A stretch of DNA of 64,000 nt from CAVTWH01 sp963738365 (GTDB taxonomy: Bacteria > Actinomycetota > Actinomycetes > Mycobacteriales > Micromonosporaceae). The DNA is taken from positions 124,001-188,000 of the forward strand of contig CAVTWH010000006.1 of assembly GCA_963738365.1 (NCBI GenBank). The letters run 5' to 3'. The notes under the pieces were generated by a model, which saw only the letters and a program-made list of their open reading frames with translations, searched no databases and had not been told where the DNA came from. The stretch's first letter is position 1. Each line of letters opens with the position of its first letter. Positions 17,330 through 29,995 of this stretch are shown in pieces. The translations under genes and the position numbers were made by a program.

Positions 17330-19072
17330 CTACCGGCTGGCCTGAACCCGGCGGCCCAGCGCCGCTGTGGCTCCCAGCACGCCGAGCACCGCCGCCAGCG
17401 CCCAGCCGACCAGGCCGGCCAGCGGCCAGCCGATCGCGTGCCGGTCGAAGTAGGCGACGCCGCGCAGCAGGTCGGCGGCCATCCCGGTGGGGTTCCACCA
17501 GTGCACGGTGCGGTAGAAGCCGGGCAGGAACTGGGGCGCGAACACCCCGCCCGAGCCGGGGTTGCCGACGATGAACAGCAGCAGCATCGCCACGCCGGTG
17601 CCGATCAGGCCCAGCCAGGACTCCAGGGCGGCGGTGAGCACCGCGCCGACGAAGGCGATCAGCGCCCCGGCCAGCCAGAGGCCGACGAAGCGCCCGCTGA
17701 AGATGTCGTACACCGGCCCGTCCAGCAGGGCGGCGGCCAGGCCGAGCAGCAGCGCGAAGGCGCCGAAGGCGGCCAGCCGCAGGCCGAGCCGGTCCAGGTC
17801 GCGGGGGACGGTACCGAGGATCACGGCCAGCGCGGTGGCCGCCAGGTAGCCGCCGACCAGTAGCCCCACCACGGTGTAGAAGGTGGTCAGGCCGCGCGGG
17901 TCGCCGGTGGTCAGCGGGTACGCGTCCCGGACGACCAGGGCCAGCTGGGCGCTGCCGGCGGCGGCTGTCACCGCGCGGGTGATCACATCGGCGGCGCCCG
18001 GGGCGGCGGCTGTGGCCAGGGTCAGCTCCAGCCCCGGGGCCGGGGCGGCGCCGTCCGAGACGAGCAGGGCGTACGCCCGCCGCCGGGCCAGCGCGTCGGC
18101 GGCCGCCTGCCGGCTCGGGTAGACCTTGGCCAGCAGTACCGGACCGGCCTGGGCGCGTACCCCCGCGATCAGCTGCTGCGCGGTGGCGTCCCCGGCCACC
18201 ACGGCGACCGGCAGGTCCCTGGGCGTCGGGTCGTGCAGGGCGCCGACATACGAGGCGATGAACGCCGTCCCGAGCAGCAGCACACCGAACAGCAGCGCCA
18301 CCGCCCGCCCCAGCCAGCTGCGCCAGAAGTCGACCAGTTCCGGTTCCCGGATGTGGCCGACCGCGCTGTCACCCCGCGAGCGCCGGTGACTGCGCGGCCC
18401 CCCGGCCTCCCCGCCCGCCCCGGCTCCAGTGGCCGGCGCTGGCACCCCACCGCCGCCCGGCCCGGTCGCGGCGCCGGCCGGCTCGGCCGGTTCCACCGGC
18501 TCGGCCGGCTGGGCTGGTTCGGCCGGTTCCGCTGGTTCGGCCGGTTCCGCTGGTTCGGCTGGTTCGGCTGGTTCGGCTGGTTCGGCCGGCTCGTCCCCGG
18601 CGAGCAGGCCGGTCTCCGCCGCGGCGATCTCCCTCTCGGCTCCGGCGGCCAACGGCCGCTCGTCGACCTCCTCGGCGAACGCGCCGCTCGGCTCGATGCC
18701 GACGGGCGCCATATCCAAAGCCTCGGCCGCCGGCCCGGCGCTCGCCGCCTCGTCGGCCGCCCGGCCGCCCGGCCGCGCCCCACCCGTCGATCCGGTGTCG
18801 GCCGGGTCCTCGCGTGGTCGCTGCCTGCCCGTCGAGCCGGCGTCGGTCGGTTCCGTGCTGGGCCGTTCCCCGCCCGCTGGGCCCCCGTCCAGCGGCTCGG
18901 CGTCGGCCGTCTCGCCGGTCGCCGGCTCGTCGCCCGGCCCTCGCGCGTCCGCCGGTGTTGGACGCGCTGGCGGCGGGTCCGGCGGTTCGCCGCCGGGGGC
19001 CCCGCCGACCTGCGGTCCGTCGGCCGGTGCGCCGGGGTCCGGGCCGTGTGCGCTGGGCGGATCCTCGGCCAT
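17330..19072 (-). CDS. DUF3533/YhgE-like membrane protein with Pro-Ala-Glu repeat N-terminus
   Basis: About 580 residues from ATG 19072. Residues 1 to about 255 are low-complexity, acidic and Pro/Ala/Gly-rich, with a run of Pro-Ala-Glu triplets encoded near 18475-18600. A membrane segment (GRAVALLFGVLLLGTAFIAS) then leads into an extracytoplasmic domain (DLPVAVVAGD...AAADALARRRAYALLVSDG) and about five more membrane segments ending in GWPLAGLVGWALAAVLGVLG. This is the layout of DUF3533/YhgE-Pip-type ABC-2-like proteins. Its role is unknown. It is divergent from mfd. Confidence 0.72.
   Translation of the reverse strand: MAEDPPSAHGPDPGAPADGPQVGGAPGGEPPDPPPARPTPADARGPGDEPATGETADAEPLDGGPAGGERPSTEPTDAGSTGRQRPREDPADTGSTGGARPGGRAADEAASAGPAAEALDMAPVGIEPSGAFAEEVDERPLAAGAEREIAAAETGLLAGDEPAEPAEPAEPAEPAEPAEPAEPAEPAQPAEPVEPAEPAGAATGPGGGGVPAPATGAGAGGEAGGPRSHRRSRGDSAVGHIREPELVDFWRSWLGRAVALLFGVLLLGTAFIASYVGALHDPTPRDLPVAVVAGDATAQQLIAGVRAQAGPVLLAKVYPSRQAAADALARRRAYALLVSDGAAPAPGLELTLATAAAPGAADVITRAVTAAAGSAQLALVVRDAYPLTTGDPRGLTTFYTVVGLLVGGYLAATALAVILGTVPRDLDRLGLRLAAFGAFALLLGLAAALLDGPVYDIFSGRFVGLWLAGALIAFVGAVLTAALESWLGLIGTGVAMLLLFIVGNPGSGGVFAPQFLPGFYRTVHWWNPTGMAADLLRGVAYFDRHAIGWPLAGLVGWALAAVLGVLGATAALGRRVQASR
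18475..18600. repeat. tandem repeat encoding Pro-Ala-Glu triplets
   Basis: Imperfect tandem copies of 9-bp units such as GGTTCGGCC, GGTTCCGCT and GGTTCGGCT on the plus strand encode about ten Ala-Glu-Pro triplets in the membrane protein on the minus strand. The unit is a multiple of three, so slippage would change length without a frameshift. Confidence 0.75.
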
Positions 19073-19245
19073 GCCCGTGAGCTTATGCGGTACTTCAGGA
19101 TGTTCTGTGAGTTTTGCCCGGTACTGCCGCGCCGGGAATCGGCCCAGACCGCCCCTGTCGGTGGCCACCGGTAGGCTGAAGGGGCACGGAACACCCCCGG
19201 CCGCACTCGGTCGGGGGTCAAACGGCGTGCCCTGGAGGCTGCACC

Positions 19246-22851
<3,606 letters not shown>

Positions 22852-22882
22852 TCCCCTCCCGAACGGCTGGGCCGGGGTGGAA

Positions 22883-22930
22883 GTGCACTTATTGCTGTTT
22901 CGACTGGCCCCATAACAGCAACAGGTGCAC
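22883..22930. repeat. 48-bp palindrome downstream of mfd
   Basis: GTGCACTTATTGCTGTTT and the far arm AACAGCAACAGGTGCAC form an imperfect inverted repeat around a short centre. It is notably AT-rich for this genome and begins 31 bp after the mfd stop. It may be a dispersed repetitive extragenic palindrome, and it could also form a terminator-like hairpin, although there is no T-run. Confidence 0.6.
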
Positions 22931-22934
22931 CAGC

Positions 22935-22994
22935 GCCCATGCCGACCAGGCCCATGCCGACCAGGCCCATGCCGACCAGGCCCATGCCGACCAG
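22935..22994. repeat. 15-bp minisatellite, four perfect units
   Basis: Four consecutive copies of GCCCATGCCGACCAG, followed by a degenerate run of GCCCGGGGCGGG-type units to about 23050. It fills the gap between the palindrome and the SurA-like lipoprotein gene. The 307-bp interval 22852-23158 holds no convincing gene; open frames through it come only from the repeat. Confidence 0.85.
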
Positions 22995-23158
22995 GCCCGG
23001 GGCGGGCCCAGGCCCGGGGCGGGCCAGGCCCGGCCCCGGCCGGGTCGGCCGGGAGGGGCGGCCGGGGAGGCCGTGGGGGGTTGGAGGGGCGGGGGTGGGG
23101 GGTGTCGGGGGGCGTGAGAGAGTGGCGGCGGATCATTCGGACCTTCCGGGAGGTTGGC

Positions 23159-23857
23159 ATGCGCCGCCCACGCCTCGTTGTCGTCGTGTTGGCGGCTGCC
23201 CTTGCGCTCGGCGGATTGGGCGGCTGCCGGTCGGAGCCGGGCAGCGCTGCGTTCGTGGGTGACACCCGGATCACCACCGACCAGGTCGACCACATCCTCG
23301 ACGAGGTCAAGGCGGACGGCGGCACGGTGGACCCGTCCGACGAGGGGACGCTGCGCCGCCAGGTCGCCTCCGCCATGGTCTTCGTCGAAGTGGCCAAGCG
23401 GTACGTCGCGGAGCAGAACCTGCCCGCCCCGCAGCCCGACTACCAGGCCGTCGCCGCCCGGGTCCAGCTGCCCGCGGACGACCCGCTGGTACGCCTCATC
23501 GCCGACTCGCAGACGTACCTGAACCTGCTGACCAGCAGCGTGCCGCCGGCGCAGCTCACCGACGCCGACTACAACGCCACCGCCGACCTGCTGGTCAACC
23601 AGGGGGTCGAGGGCGGAAAGGCGGCCATCGTCGGGCAGCTGAAGTCGGGCTACGCCGAGCAGCTCGCCGCCGGCGTAGGGGTGCGCAACGCGCTGCTCCC
23701 GCTGATGAAGAAGTACGACGTGACGGTGAACCCGCGCTACGGCCCGGCGTCGCTGGCGCTCACCTCCACCCAGGGCGGGCTGGCCCTGGTCGCGCTGCCG
23801 CTGACGTCGGACACCTCCGCCTCGCCGGCCGTGGTCGACCTGGTCAACCCCGAGTAG
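23159..23857 (+). CDS. SurA-N-like lipoprotein
   Basis: A 232-residue protein. The signal peptide ends in the lipobox LGGC (Cys at about residue 23), so it should be a membrane-anchored lipoprotein. The following segment (AAFVGDTRITTDQVDHILDE) is the typical N-terminal helix region of SurA/PrsA-like chaperones. No parvulin domain is obvious, so it may be a SurA_N_3-type protein that lacks isomerase activity. GGGAGG lies just upstream of the ATG. The mazG gene starts 4 nt after its stop, implying cotranscription. Confidence 0.8.
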   Translation: MRRPRLVVVVLAAALALGGLGGCRSEPGSAAFVGDTRITTDQVDHILDEVKADGGTVDPSDEGTLRRQVASAMVFVEVAKRYVAEQNLPAPQPDYQAVAARVQLPADDPLVRLIADSQTYLNLLTSSVPPAQLTDADYNATADLLVNQGVEGGKAAIVGQLKSGYAEQLAAGVGVRNALLPLMKKYDVTVNPRYGPASLALTSTQGGLALVALPLTSDTSASPAVVDLVNPE

Positions 23858-23861
23858 TCCG

Positions 23862-24839
23862 GTGCCTGCGCGGATCGTCCTGCTGGTCACCTCGCCGCGC
23901 CTGCCGGCCGGACTGCTCACCGCCGCCGCCTGGGACGCGCTGCGGACCTTCCCCGTGTACGCCGCCCGCCCGGCACCCGAGCTGACCGCCCAGGGCGTCG
24001 CCGTGACGGTCACCACCACGCCACTGGACGACCTGCTGGCCGGCGGCGACCGGGTGTGGCTGGCCGGCCCGGACGGTGACGAGGCGCTGGCCCGGGAACT
24101 CGGCCTGCGCCTGGCCCGCCAGCCCGGCCTGGCCGACCTGGAGCTGATGTACGGCTCCTGGGATCCCCCCGGCGCCCGGCTGCTGGACACCGTCACCGTG
24201 ATGGACCGGCTCGCCTCGCCGGGCGGCGACCCGTGGAAGCGTGCGCAGACCCACCGCAGCCTGGCGCACTTCCTGCTGGAGGAGGCGTACGAGGCGTACG
24301 ACGCGATCGTCGCCGAGGACACCGACGCGCTCCGGGAGGAGTTGGGCGACGTGCTGCTCCAGGTGGTCCTGCATGCCCGGATGGCGGAGAACCTGCCGGA
24401 GCCGGCCGCCTGGAGCATCGACGACCTGGCCGGTGAACTGGTCGACAAGCTGGTCCGCCGTAACCCGCACGTGTTCGGCGACGCCGCCACCCAGGACATC
24501 GACGAGATCATCGAGCAGTGGGAGCGGATCAAGAAGGCGGAGAAGCGCCGCGAGTCGGCGCTGGCGGGCATCGCCTGGGCCCAGCCGTCGCTGGCGCTGG
24601 CCGCCAAGGTGGTCAGCCGGGCCCGCCGGGCCGGTACAGCGCCCGCCCTGCCGTCCGGGGACGCCCTGGGCGAGCGCCTGTTGCGCCTGGTCGCCACCGA
24701 GCCGGAGGACGCCGAGGGCGCCCTGCGCGCCGCCACCCTGGCCTACGCCGATGCGGTCCGCGCCGTCGAGTCCCGTACCGGTGGGTCCCCGGGGGCAACC
24801 GCCGCGGATGACGACCCGTCACAGCCCGGCTCCGACTGA
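23862..24839 (+). CDS. mazG: MazG nucleotide pyrophosphohydrolase
   Basis: 325 residues from GTG. The C-terminal half (about 125-245) is a MazG domain, with EEAYEAYDAI and EELGDVLLQVVLHARMAE giving the ExxE...ExxD metal-binding set. KLVRRNPHVFGD and EQWERIKKAEK are also conserved. It hydrolyses NTPs or dNTPs to the monophosphate and pyrophosphate. The N-terminal roughly 110 residues are a divergent methylase-like extension seen in actinobacterial MazG proteins. It is immediately downstream of the SurA-like lipoprotein in the classical mfd-mazG-eno neighbourhood. Confidence 0.92.
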   Translation: MPARIVLLVTSPRLPAGLLTAAAWDALRTFPVYAARPAPELTAQGVAVTVTTTPLDDLLAGGDRVWLAGPDGDEALARELGLRLARQPGLADLELMYGSWDPPGARLLDTVTVMDRLASPGGDPWKRAQTHRSLAHFLLEEAYEAYDAIVAEDTDALREELGDVLLQVVLHARMAENLPEPAAWSIDDLAGELVDKLVRRNPHVFGDAATQDIDEIIEQWERIKKAEKRRESALAGIAWAQPSLALAAKVVSRARRAGTAPALPSGDALGERLLRLVATEPEDAEGALRAATLAYADAVRAVESRTGGSPGATAADDDPSQPGSD

Positions 24840-24898
24840 GCGAAGCCTCGGGCGCCCGGGGCCGGCCGCGGTGCGGTGACGGGGGGCGGCCGGGCCGG

Positions 24899-24911
24899 TA
24901 CCTTGATCCGA
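24899..24911 (+). promoter_or_regulatory. candidate -10 for a leaderless DUF885 transcript
   Basis: TACCTT at 24899-24904 ends 6 nt before the ATG at 24911. There is no Shine-Dalgarno sequence. This spacing fits transcription starting at the A of the start codon. It is inferred from the same pattern at several other genes in the window. Confidence 0.4.
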
Positions 24912-26530
24912 TGGCTGAGGAGTTTCCATCCGTCGCCGAGCGCATCGTGGACGCCCTGCTGGAGTCCCGCCCGGCGACGGCGGCGTTCGCCGGTGACCAC
25001 CGCTTCGACGACCGGCTGCCCGACCTGTCCGCCGACGGCGTGGCCCGCGACGTCGCCATGCTCCGGGAGGCCTCGGACGCCCTTGCGCAGGTCGACGACT
25101 CGGCCCTGGACCCGGCCGAGCGGGTGGACCACGCGGTGCTCTCCTCGCTGGTCGACCGGTCGCTGTTCGAGCTGACCGAGATCCGCGAGCAGGAGTGGAA
25201 CCCGCTGGTACACAACCCGGGCGAGCTGTTCTACACGCTGCTGGCGCGGGAGTTCGCCCCGGCCGGGCAGCGCCTGGAGAGCCTCGCCGCCCGGCTGGAC
25301 GCGCTGCCCGACGCGCTGGCCGGTGCCCGGGCCACGCTGGCCGACTGCCCGCGGATCCATCTGGAGACCGCGCTCGGCCAGTTCGCCGGTACCGCCGAAC
25401 TGCTCAGGAGCGAGCTGCCGGGGCTGGCCGCGCAGGTTCCGGCGCTGGCTGCCCGGGCCACCGCCACGGCCGACCAGGCCATCGCCGCGCTGGGCGAGTT
25501 CCAGGACTGGCTGCGCGGGCAGCTCGCCGCGGGCGGCGACGGCCGCGACCCCCGGCTGGGCCGGGAGCTGTGGCAGGCCCGGCTCTGGCACACCCTGGAC
25601 ACCGAGTTGACCGCGGCCGACGTGCTGCGCCGGGCCTGGGCCAACGTCGAGGAGGTGACCGCGCAGCTGCGGGAGGCCGCCGCCGGGCTGGTGGGCGGTC
25701 CGGCCGACGACGCGACGGTACGCCGGGCGCTGGACCGGCTCGGCGACGAGCATCCGGACGACGCCACCATCGTCGGGCACGCCCGGGACACCCTCGCCGA
25801 GGCGACGCAGTTCGTCCGGGCGCACGATCTCGTCACGGTCATCGACGACCCGTGCGTCATCCAGGAGATGCCGGAGTTCGCCCGGGGCGTGGCGGTGGCC
25901 TACTGCGACCCGCCCGGCCCGCTGGAGACCGCGCCGGTACCCACCTTCTACTGCATCTCGCCCACCCCGGCGGACTGGTCGCCGGAGCGGGTCACCTCGT
26001 TCTACCGCGAGTACAACAACCACATGATCCGCAACCTCACGGTGCACGAGGCGATGCCGGGCCACTTCCTGCAGCTGGCGCACTCGCGGCGGTACCGGGG
26101 CAGCACAAGGGTCCGGGCGCTGGGCTTCTCCAGCCCGATCGTGGAGGGCTGGGCGGTCTACGCCGAGGAGGTCATGGTCGACCACGGCTTCGGCGGCCTA
26201 CCGGTGCGCCTGCAGCAGCTCAAGATGCAGCTGCGCACCTCGCTCAACGCCATCCTGGACCAGCTGGTGCACTGTGCCGGGCTGGTCGAGGAGGAGGCGA
26301 TGGCGCTGATGCGCGACCGGGGCTTCCAGGAGGAGGGCGAGGCCGCCGGCAAGTGGCGCCGGGCGCTGCTCACCTCCACCCAGCTGTCCACCTACTTCGT
26401 GGGGTACCTGGAGATGGCGGCGATCGGTCGGGCCCGCCCGGCCGGGGTGGGCGTGCGGGACTGGCACGACCGGATGCTCTCCTACGGCTCGCCGCCGCCC
26501 CGGCACATCGCCGGACTCCTCGGCGTCTAG
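24911..26530 (+). CDS. DUF885 family protein, probable metallopeptidase fold
   Basis: 539 residues. The HEAMPGH motif at about 379-385 is an HExxxxH-type zinc-binding motif, followed by EGWAVYAEEVM about 30 residues later. These are the hallmarks of DUF885 proteins, which resemble M3/M32-like peptidases. No signal peptide or membrane segment is visible, so it is likely cytoplasmic. The N-terminal half is helical. Substrate unknown. It converges with the lipoprotein gene, whose stop lies 20 bp away. Confidence 0.85.
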   Translation: MAEEFPSVAERIVDALLESRPATAAFAGDHRFDDRLPDLSADGVARDVAMLREASDALAQVDDSALDPAERVDHAVLSSLVDRSLFELTEIREQEWNPLVHNPGELFYTLLAREFAPAGQRLESLAARLDALPDALAGARATLADCPRIHLETALGQFAGTAELLRSELPGLAAQVPALAARATATADQAIAALGEFQDWLRGQLAAGGDGRDPRLGRELWQARLWHTLDTELTAADVLRRAWANVEEVTAQLREAAAGLVGGPADDATVRRALDRLGDEHPDDATIVGHARDTLAEATQFVRAHDLVTVIDDPCVIQEMPEFARGVAVAYCDPPGPLETAPVPTFYCISPTPADWSPERVTSFYREYNNHMIRNLTVHEAMPGHFLQLAHSRRYRGSTRVRALGFSSPIVEGWAVYAEEVMVDHGFGGLPVRLQQLKMQLRTSLNAILDQLVHCAGLVEEEAMALMRDRGFQEEGEAAGKWRRALLTSTQLSTYFVGYLEMAAIGRARPAGVGVRDWHDRMLSYGSPPPRHIAGLLGV

Positions 26531-26549
26531 GCCGTCCGCCGCCAGCGGG

Positions 26550-27272
26550 TCAGGAGTGGCCGGGCAGCGGGGAGCCGGTGAGGTGGGCGCCGGTCGGCAG
26601 GGCGAAGGCGCTGTCCTCGGCGCTGGGCTGGTAGCGGATGAGCCGGATGTCCACCGGCTGGTTGTTCACGTCGCCGGTGAAGCTGGCCAGCACTCCGGCG
26701 GCGGTGATGCAGGCGGAGAACTGCGCGGCCGGGGTGTTGTCGATGCCGCTGACGTCGACGCAGGTGGCGTACTGGCCGGCGACGGTGGTGTCGTGCTCGG
26801 TGATGGTGGCGTCCGCGTCCAGCGCGGCGGCGCCGAGCAGCCCCACCACGGTGCTCGGTGGGATCAGGCCACGCCGGGCGACCGCGTCCAGCAGGGCCTT
26901 GGGTACGTCGGAGTCGGGTGAGGGTGGCGGCGTCAGGGCGCAGGAGGCGGACCCGCCCTCGCCCCCGCAGTCGGCGGTCCAGTCGGGCGTCACCACCAGC
27001 CGGCCGTCCGGGTAGCTGAACGCCGCCCGGCTGGGGTGCTGGGCCTGGCTGAGCGTGCCGGTCTGCCCGTCCCGCAGCTGGTACGTCGCCGTGTAGGTCA
27101 GTGAGCCGGCCTGGGCCAGCCGGTTGGCCAGGTCGTTGACCAGACTGGAGCGGTCCATGACGCGCTGGGCGTCGCCCACCGCGCCGCACCCGGCCAGCCC
27201 CACGCTGCCCAGGACGGCAGCGCTGAGCAGGACGGCGAGCGCGGGCAGCCGGATGGACGGGCGAGCACGCAT
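26550..27272 (-). CDS. lipoprotein, paralogue of the one at 29996-30732
   Basis: 240 residues from ATG 27272. The signal peptide ends in LAGC (Cys at about 29). The mature part starts with SLVNDLANRLAQAGSLTYTATYQL and later has QYATCVDVSGID and FSACITAAGVLASFTGD. The same blocks occur in the lipoprotein at 29996-30732 (LGDLSDKLNNAEKLTYQAQYKL, SCATVSNLE, FTVCITDDGVLARFTG). No domain name is recognised; the fold resembles LolA/LppX-type lipid-carrier lipoproteins only loosely. It is divergent from eno. Confidence 0.8.
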   Translation of the reverse strand: MRARPSIRLPALAVLLSAAVLGSVGLAGCGAVGDAQRVMDRSSLVNDLANRLAQAGSLTYTATYQLRDGQTGTLSQAQHPSRAAFSYPDGRLVVTPDWTADCGGEGGSASCALTPPPSPDSDVPKALLDAVARRGLIPPSTVVGLLGAAALDADATITEHDTTVAGQYATCVDVSGIDNTPAAQFSACITAAGVLASFTGDVNNQPVDIRLIRYQPSAEDSAFALPTGAHLTGSPLPGHS

Positions 27273-27499
27273 GGTGACTAACCTTGCTCGCCCTACCTGG
27301 GTGGCGGCAAGTTCGCCGAGCCGAATGTCCGGTTCTGGAGCCGGTGTGTTGACCATCTTGTGACCTCGCTACGCTCCCAGCGACGAGAATTCCCACGTAC
27401 GGGTGCCGCACCGGCGCGGCCGTGGCACCCGGTGCGCAGGCCCAGCCGCGTGCCGGGGTGCCCAGGGAGAAACGCCTGATCGACAGGAGCGGACCAACA

Positions 27500-28791
27500 G
27501 TGGCCACTATTGAGGCAATCGTCGCCCGGGAGATCCTGGACTCGCGCGGCAACCCGACCGTCGAGGTCGAGGTCGGCCTGGACGACGGCACGATCGCCCG
27601 CGCGGCGGTCCCGTCCGGCGCGTCGACCGGCGCGTTCGAGGCGATCGAACTGCGCGACGGCGACAAGGCCGCTACCTCGGCAAGGGCGTCGAGAAGGCGG
27701 TCGACCAACATCGAGGACACGCATCTACCCGGAGCTGGTCGGGTACGAGGCGAGCCGACCAGCGGGCGATCGACCAGCAAGATGCTCGACCTGGACGGCA
27801 CCCCGGACAAGTCGAACCTCGGCGCCAACGCCATCCTCGGCGTCTCGCTCGCGGTGGCCAAGGCCGCCGCCGACTCGGCCGGGCTGCGCCTGTTCCGCTA
27901 CCTGGGCGGCCCCAACGCGCACCTGCTGCCGGTGCCGATGATGAACATCCTCAACGGCGGCGCGCACGCCGACTCCAATGTGGACATCCAGGAGTTCATG
28001 ATCGCGCCGATCGGCGCGCCGACCTTCCGCGAGGCGCTGCGCTGCGGCGCCGAGGTGTACCACGCGCTCAAGGCGGTGCTGAAGAAGAAGGGGCTACGCC
28101 ACCGGCCTCGGCGACGAGGGCGGCTTCGCGCCCAACCTGCCGGCCAACGCCGCCGCGCTGGACCTGATCGCCGAGGCGGTCGCAGCCGCCGGCTACACGC
28201 TGGGTAGCGACATCGTGCCTGGCGCTGGACGTGGCGGCCACCGAGTTCTACGCCGACGGCGGCGTACACCTTCGAGGGGGTGCGGCAAGTCGGCCGAGGA
28301 GATGATCGCCTACTACGCCAAGCTGGTCGAGACCTACCCGATCGTCTCCATCGAGGACCCGCTGTCGGAGGAGGACTGGGCCGGCTGGAGCGCGATGACC
28401 GCCCAGCTCGGCGACCGGATCCAGATCGTCGGCGACGACCTGTTCGTCACCAACCCGACCGCGGCTCGCCCGCGGCATCGCCGAGAAGTCGGCCAACGCG
28501 GTGCTGGTCAAGGTGAACCAGATCGGCTCGCTGACCGAGACGCTCGACGCGGTGGAGCTGGCCCACCGGGCCGGCTTCAAGACCATGATGAGCCACCGCT
28601 CCGGCGAGACCGAGGACACCACCATCGCCGACCTGGCCGTCGCGGTCGGCTCCGGCCAGATCAAGACCGGCGCGCCGGCCCGCTCCGAGCGGGTCGCGAA
28701 GTACAACCAGCTGCTGCGCATCGAGGAGGAGCTGGGCGACGCGGCGCGGTACGCCGGCGCGGCCGCCTTCCCGCGGTACCGTCGGGGCTGA
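27500..28791 (+). CDS. eno: enolase (multiple frameshifts, probably sequence errors)
   Basis: The reading frame starts at GTG 27500 (ATIEAIVAREILDSRGNPTV) and would give about 428 residues. It is complete in content: VPSGASTGAFEAIELRDGD, GANAILGVSLAVAKA, PVPMMNILNGGAHADSNVDI, GDEGGFAPN, IEDPLSEEDW, VGDDLFVTNP, VKVNQIGSLTE, MMSHRSGETEDTTIADL, and the C-terminal GQIKTGAPARSERVAKYNQL. It needs about ten single-base corrections between 27.67 and 28.48 kb, mostly removal of inserted bases (for example GACCAAC for GACAAC). Enolase converts 2-phosphoglycerate to PEP and is essential, so the defects are unlikely to be real. Confidence 0.93.
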
Positions 28792-28862
28792 TCGTCAACG
28801 CCGGACGGGCGATGGGTGTGCCGCCCACCGCCCGTCCGGCGCGGCCGACGGGGGAGGACAGC

Positions 28863-29488
28863 ATGCCAGGACAGCCGCGGCGCGGCAGCGGGCGCCCGAC
28901 CCCGGGCGTCGGGATCCGTGGCCCGGGCCAGCGGCCCCGTACCCCGGTGCGCGCAGCGTCGGTGCGCGGCACCGAACCGGCGGCGCCCCGGCCGGTCCGG
29001 ATCGGCGCGCCCAAGCCGGTGGCCGGTCCCCGGGCGCGGACCCAGGCCCGACCGGGCACCGCCCGGCGCTCGGCGCCGGCGGCGCCGCGGGCGCGGACCG
29101 GCGCAGCCGAACCGGTTCACCGGCCGGGCCACCGTGCTGGCCCTGGTGCTCGGCGCGCTGCTGCTGGCGTACGCCTACCCGGTGCGGGTCTACCTCACCC
29201 AGCAGGCGGAGATCGCCGCGCTGCGCGAGCAGCCAGCGCGCCCAGCAGGAGCACATCGCCGGGTTGCAGGCCGAGTCGGCCAAGTGGAACGACCCGGACT
29301 ACGTGGAGTCCCAGGCGCGCAGCCGGCTGCACATGTGCCGCCCGGGCGACACCCTCTACATCGTCGTCGGCGGTGACCCGGCCGGTGCCAGCCCCGGCGC
29401 CGCGCCGGCCGCCACCGACCGGCCCTGGTACGACAAGCTCTGGTCGAGCGTCGACGCTGCCGCCGACCACCCGGGACAGCAGAAGTGA
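28863..29488 (+). CDS. FtsB/DivIC-family septum formation initiator (frameshifted)
   Basis: Three frames join. A basic, Pro/Arg-rich cytoplasmic N-terminus (MPGQPRRGSGRPTPG...) starts at ATG 28863 with GGAGG upstream. A single transmembrane segment (ATVLALVLGALLLAYAYPVR) and a coiled coil (YLTQQAEIAALREQ) follow. The last part is ESAKWNDPDYVESQARSRLH and PGDTLYIV, the DivIC signature. Frames change near 29100 and 29235. Family members form the FtsB-FtsL-FtsQ divisome complex. It follows eno as in other actinobacteria, and its stop overlaps the DUF501 start. Confidence 0.85.
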
Positions 29489-29988
29489 CCTCGCCACCGG
29501 CCACCCCGGCCGACCTCGCCGTCGTCGGCGCCCAGCTCGGCCGCACCCCGCGGGGCACCCGGGCGGTGGCGCACCGCTGCCCGTGCGGCCTGCCCGACGT
29601 GGTGGAGACCACGCCGCGGCTGGCCGACGGCACCCCGTTCCCGACGCTGTACTACCTGACCTGCCCGCGGCCACGGCGGCGTGCAGCCGGCTGGAGTCGG
29701 CCGGGCTGATGCGCGAGAGGCCGCCCGGCTGGCCGAGGATCCCGGCGCTGCGCGCCGCGTACCAGGCGGCGCACGAGGACTACCTGGCCAAGCGGCGAGG
29801 CGGTCGGGCACGTGCCGGAGATCGCCGGGGTCTCGGCCGGCGGCATGCCGACCCGGGTCAAGTGCCTGCACGTCCACCTGGGCCACGCGCTGGCCGCCGG
29901 CCCGGGCGTGAACCCGTTCGGTGACGAGGTCCGCGAGCTGGTCGAGCCCTGGTGGACCGGCGGCCCGTGCGTGCCCCCGCCGGCCTGA
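29485..29988 (+). CDS. DUF501 family protein (frameshifted)
   Basis: GTG 29485 overlaps the ftsB stop. The joined protein has RCPCGLPDVVETTPRLADGT, FPTLYYLTCP, SRLESAGLMRE, AAYQAAHEDYLAKR, and GGMPTRVKCLHVHLGHALAAG followed by VNPFGDE. These are the conserved blocks of DUF501, which is usually about 165 residues and sits between ftsB and ppx in actinobacteria. The CxC and KCLH Cys/His residues suggest metal binding, but the function is unknown. At least three indels occur between 29.68 and 29.81 kb. Confidence 0.85.
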
Positions 29989-29995
29989 ACCGCGC

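Noticed and set aside
22935..23050. CRISPR array
   Set aside because: The 15-bp units are directly contiguous with no spacers.
27500..28791. Enolase as a true pseudogene
   Set aside because: About ten indels leave every conserved block intact at the protein level, and a cell without enolase is unlikely. Sequence error explains it better, with neighbours showing the same defect.
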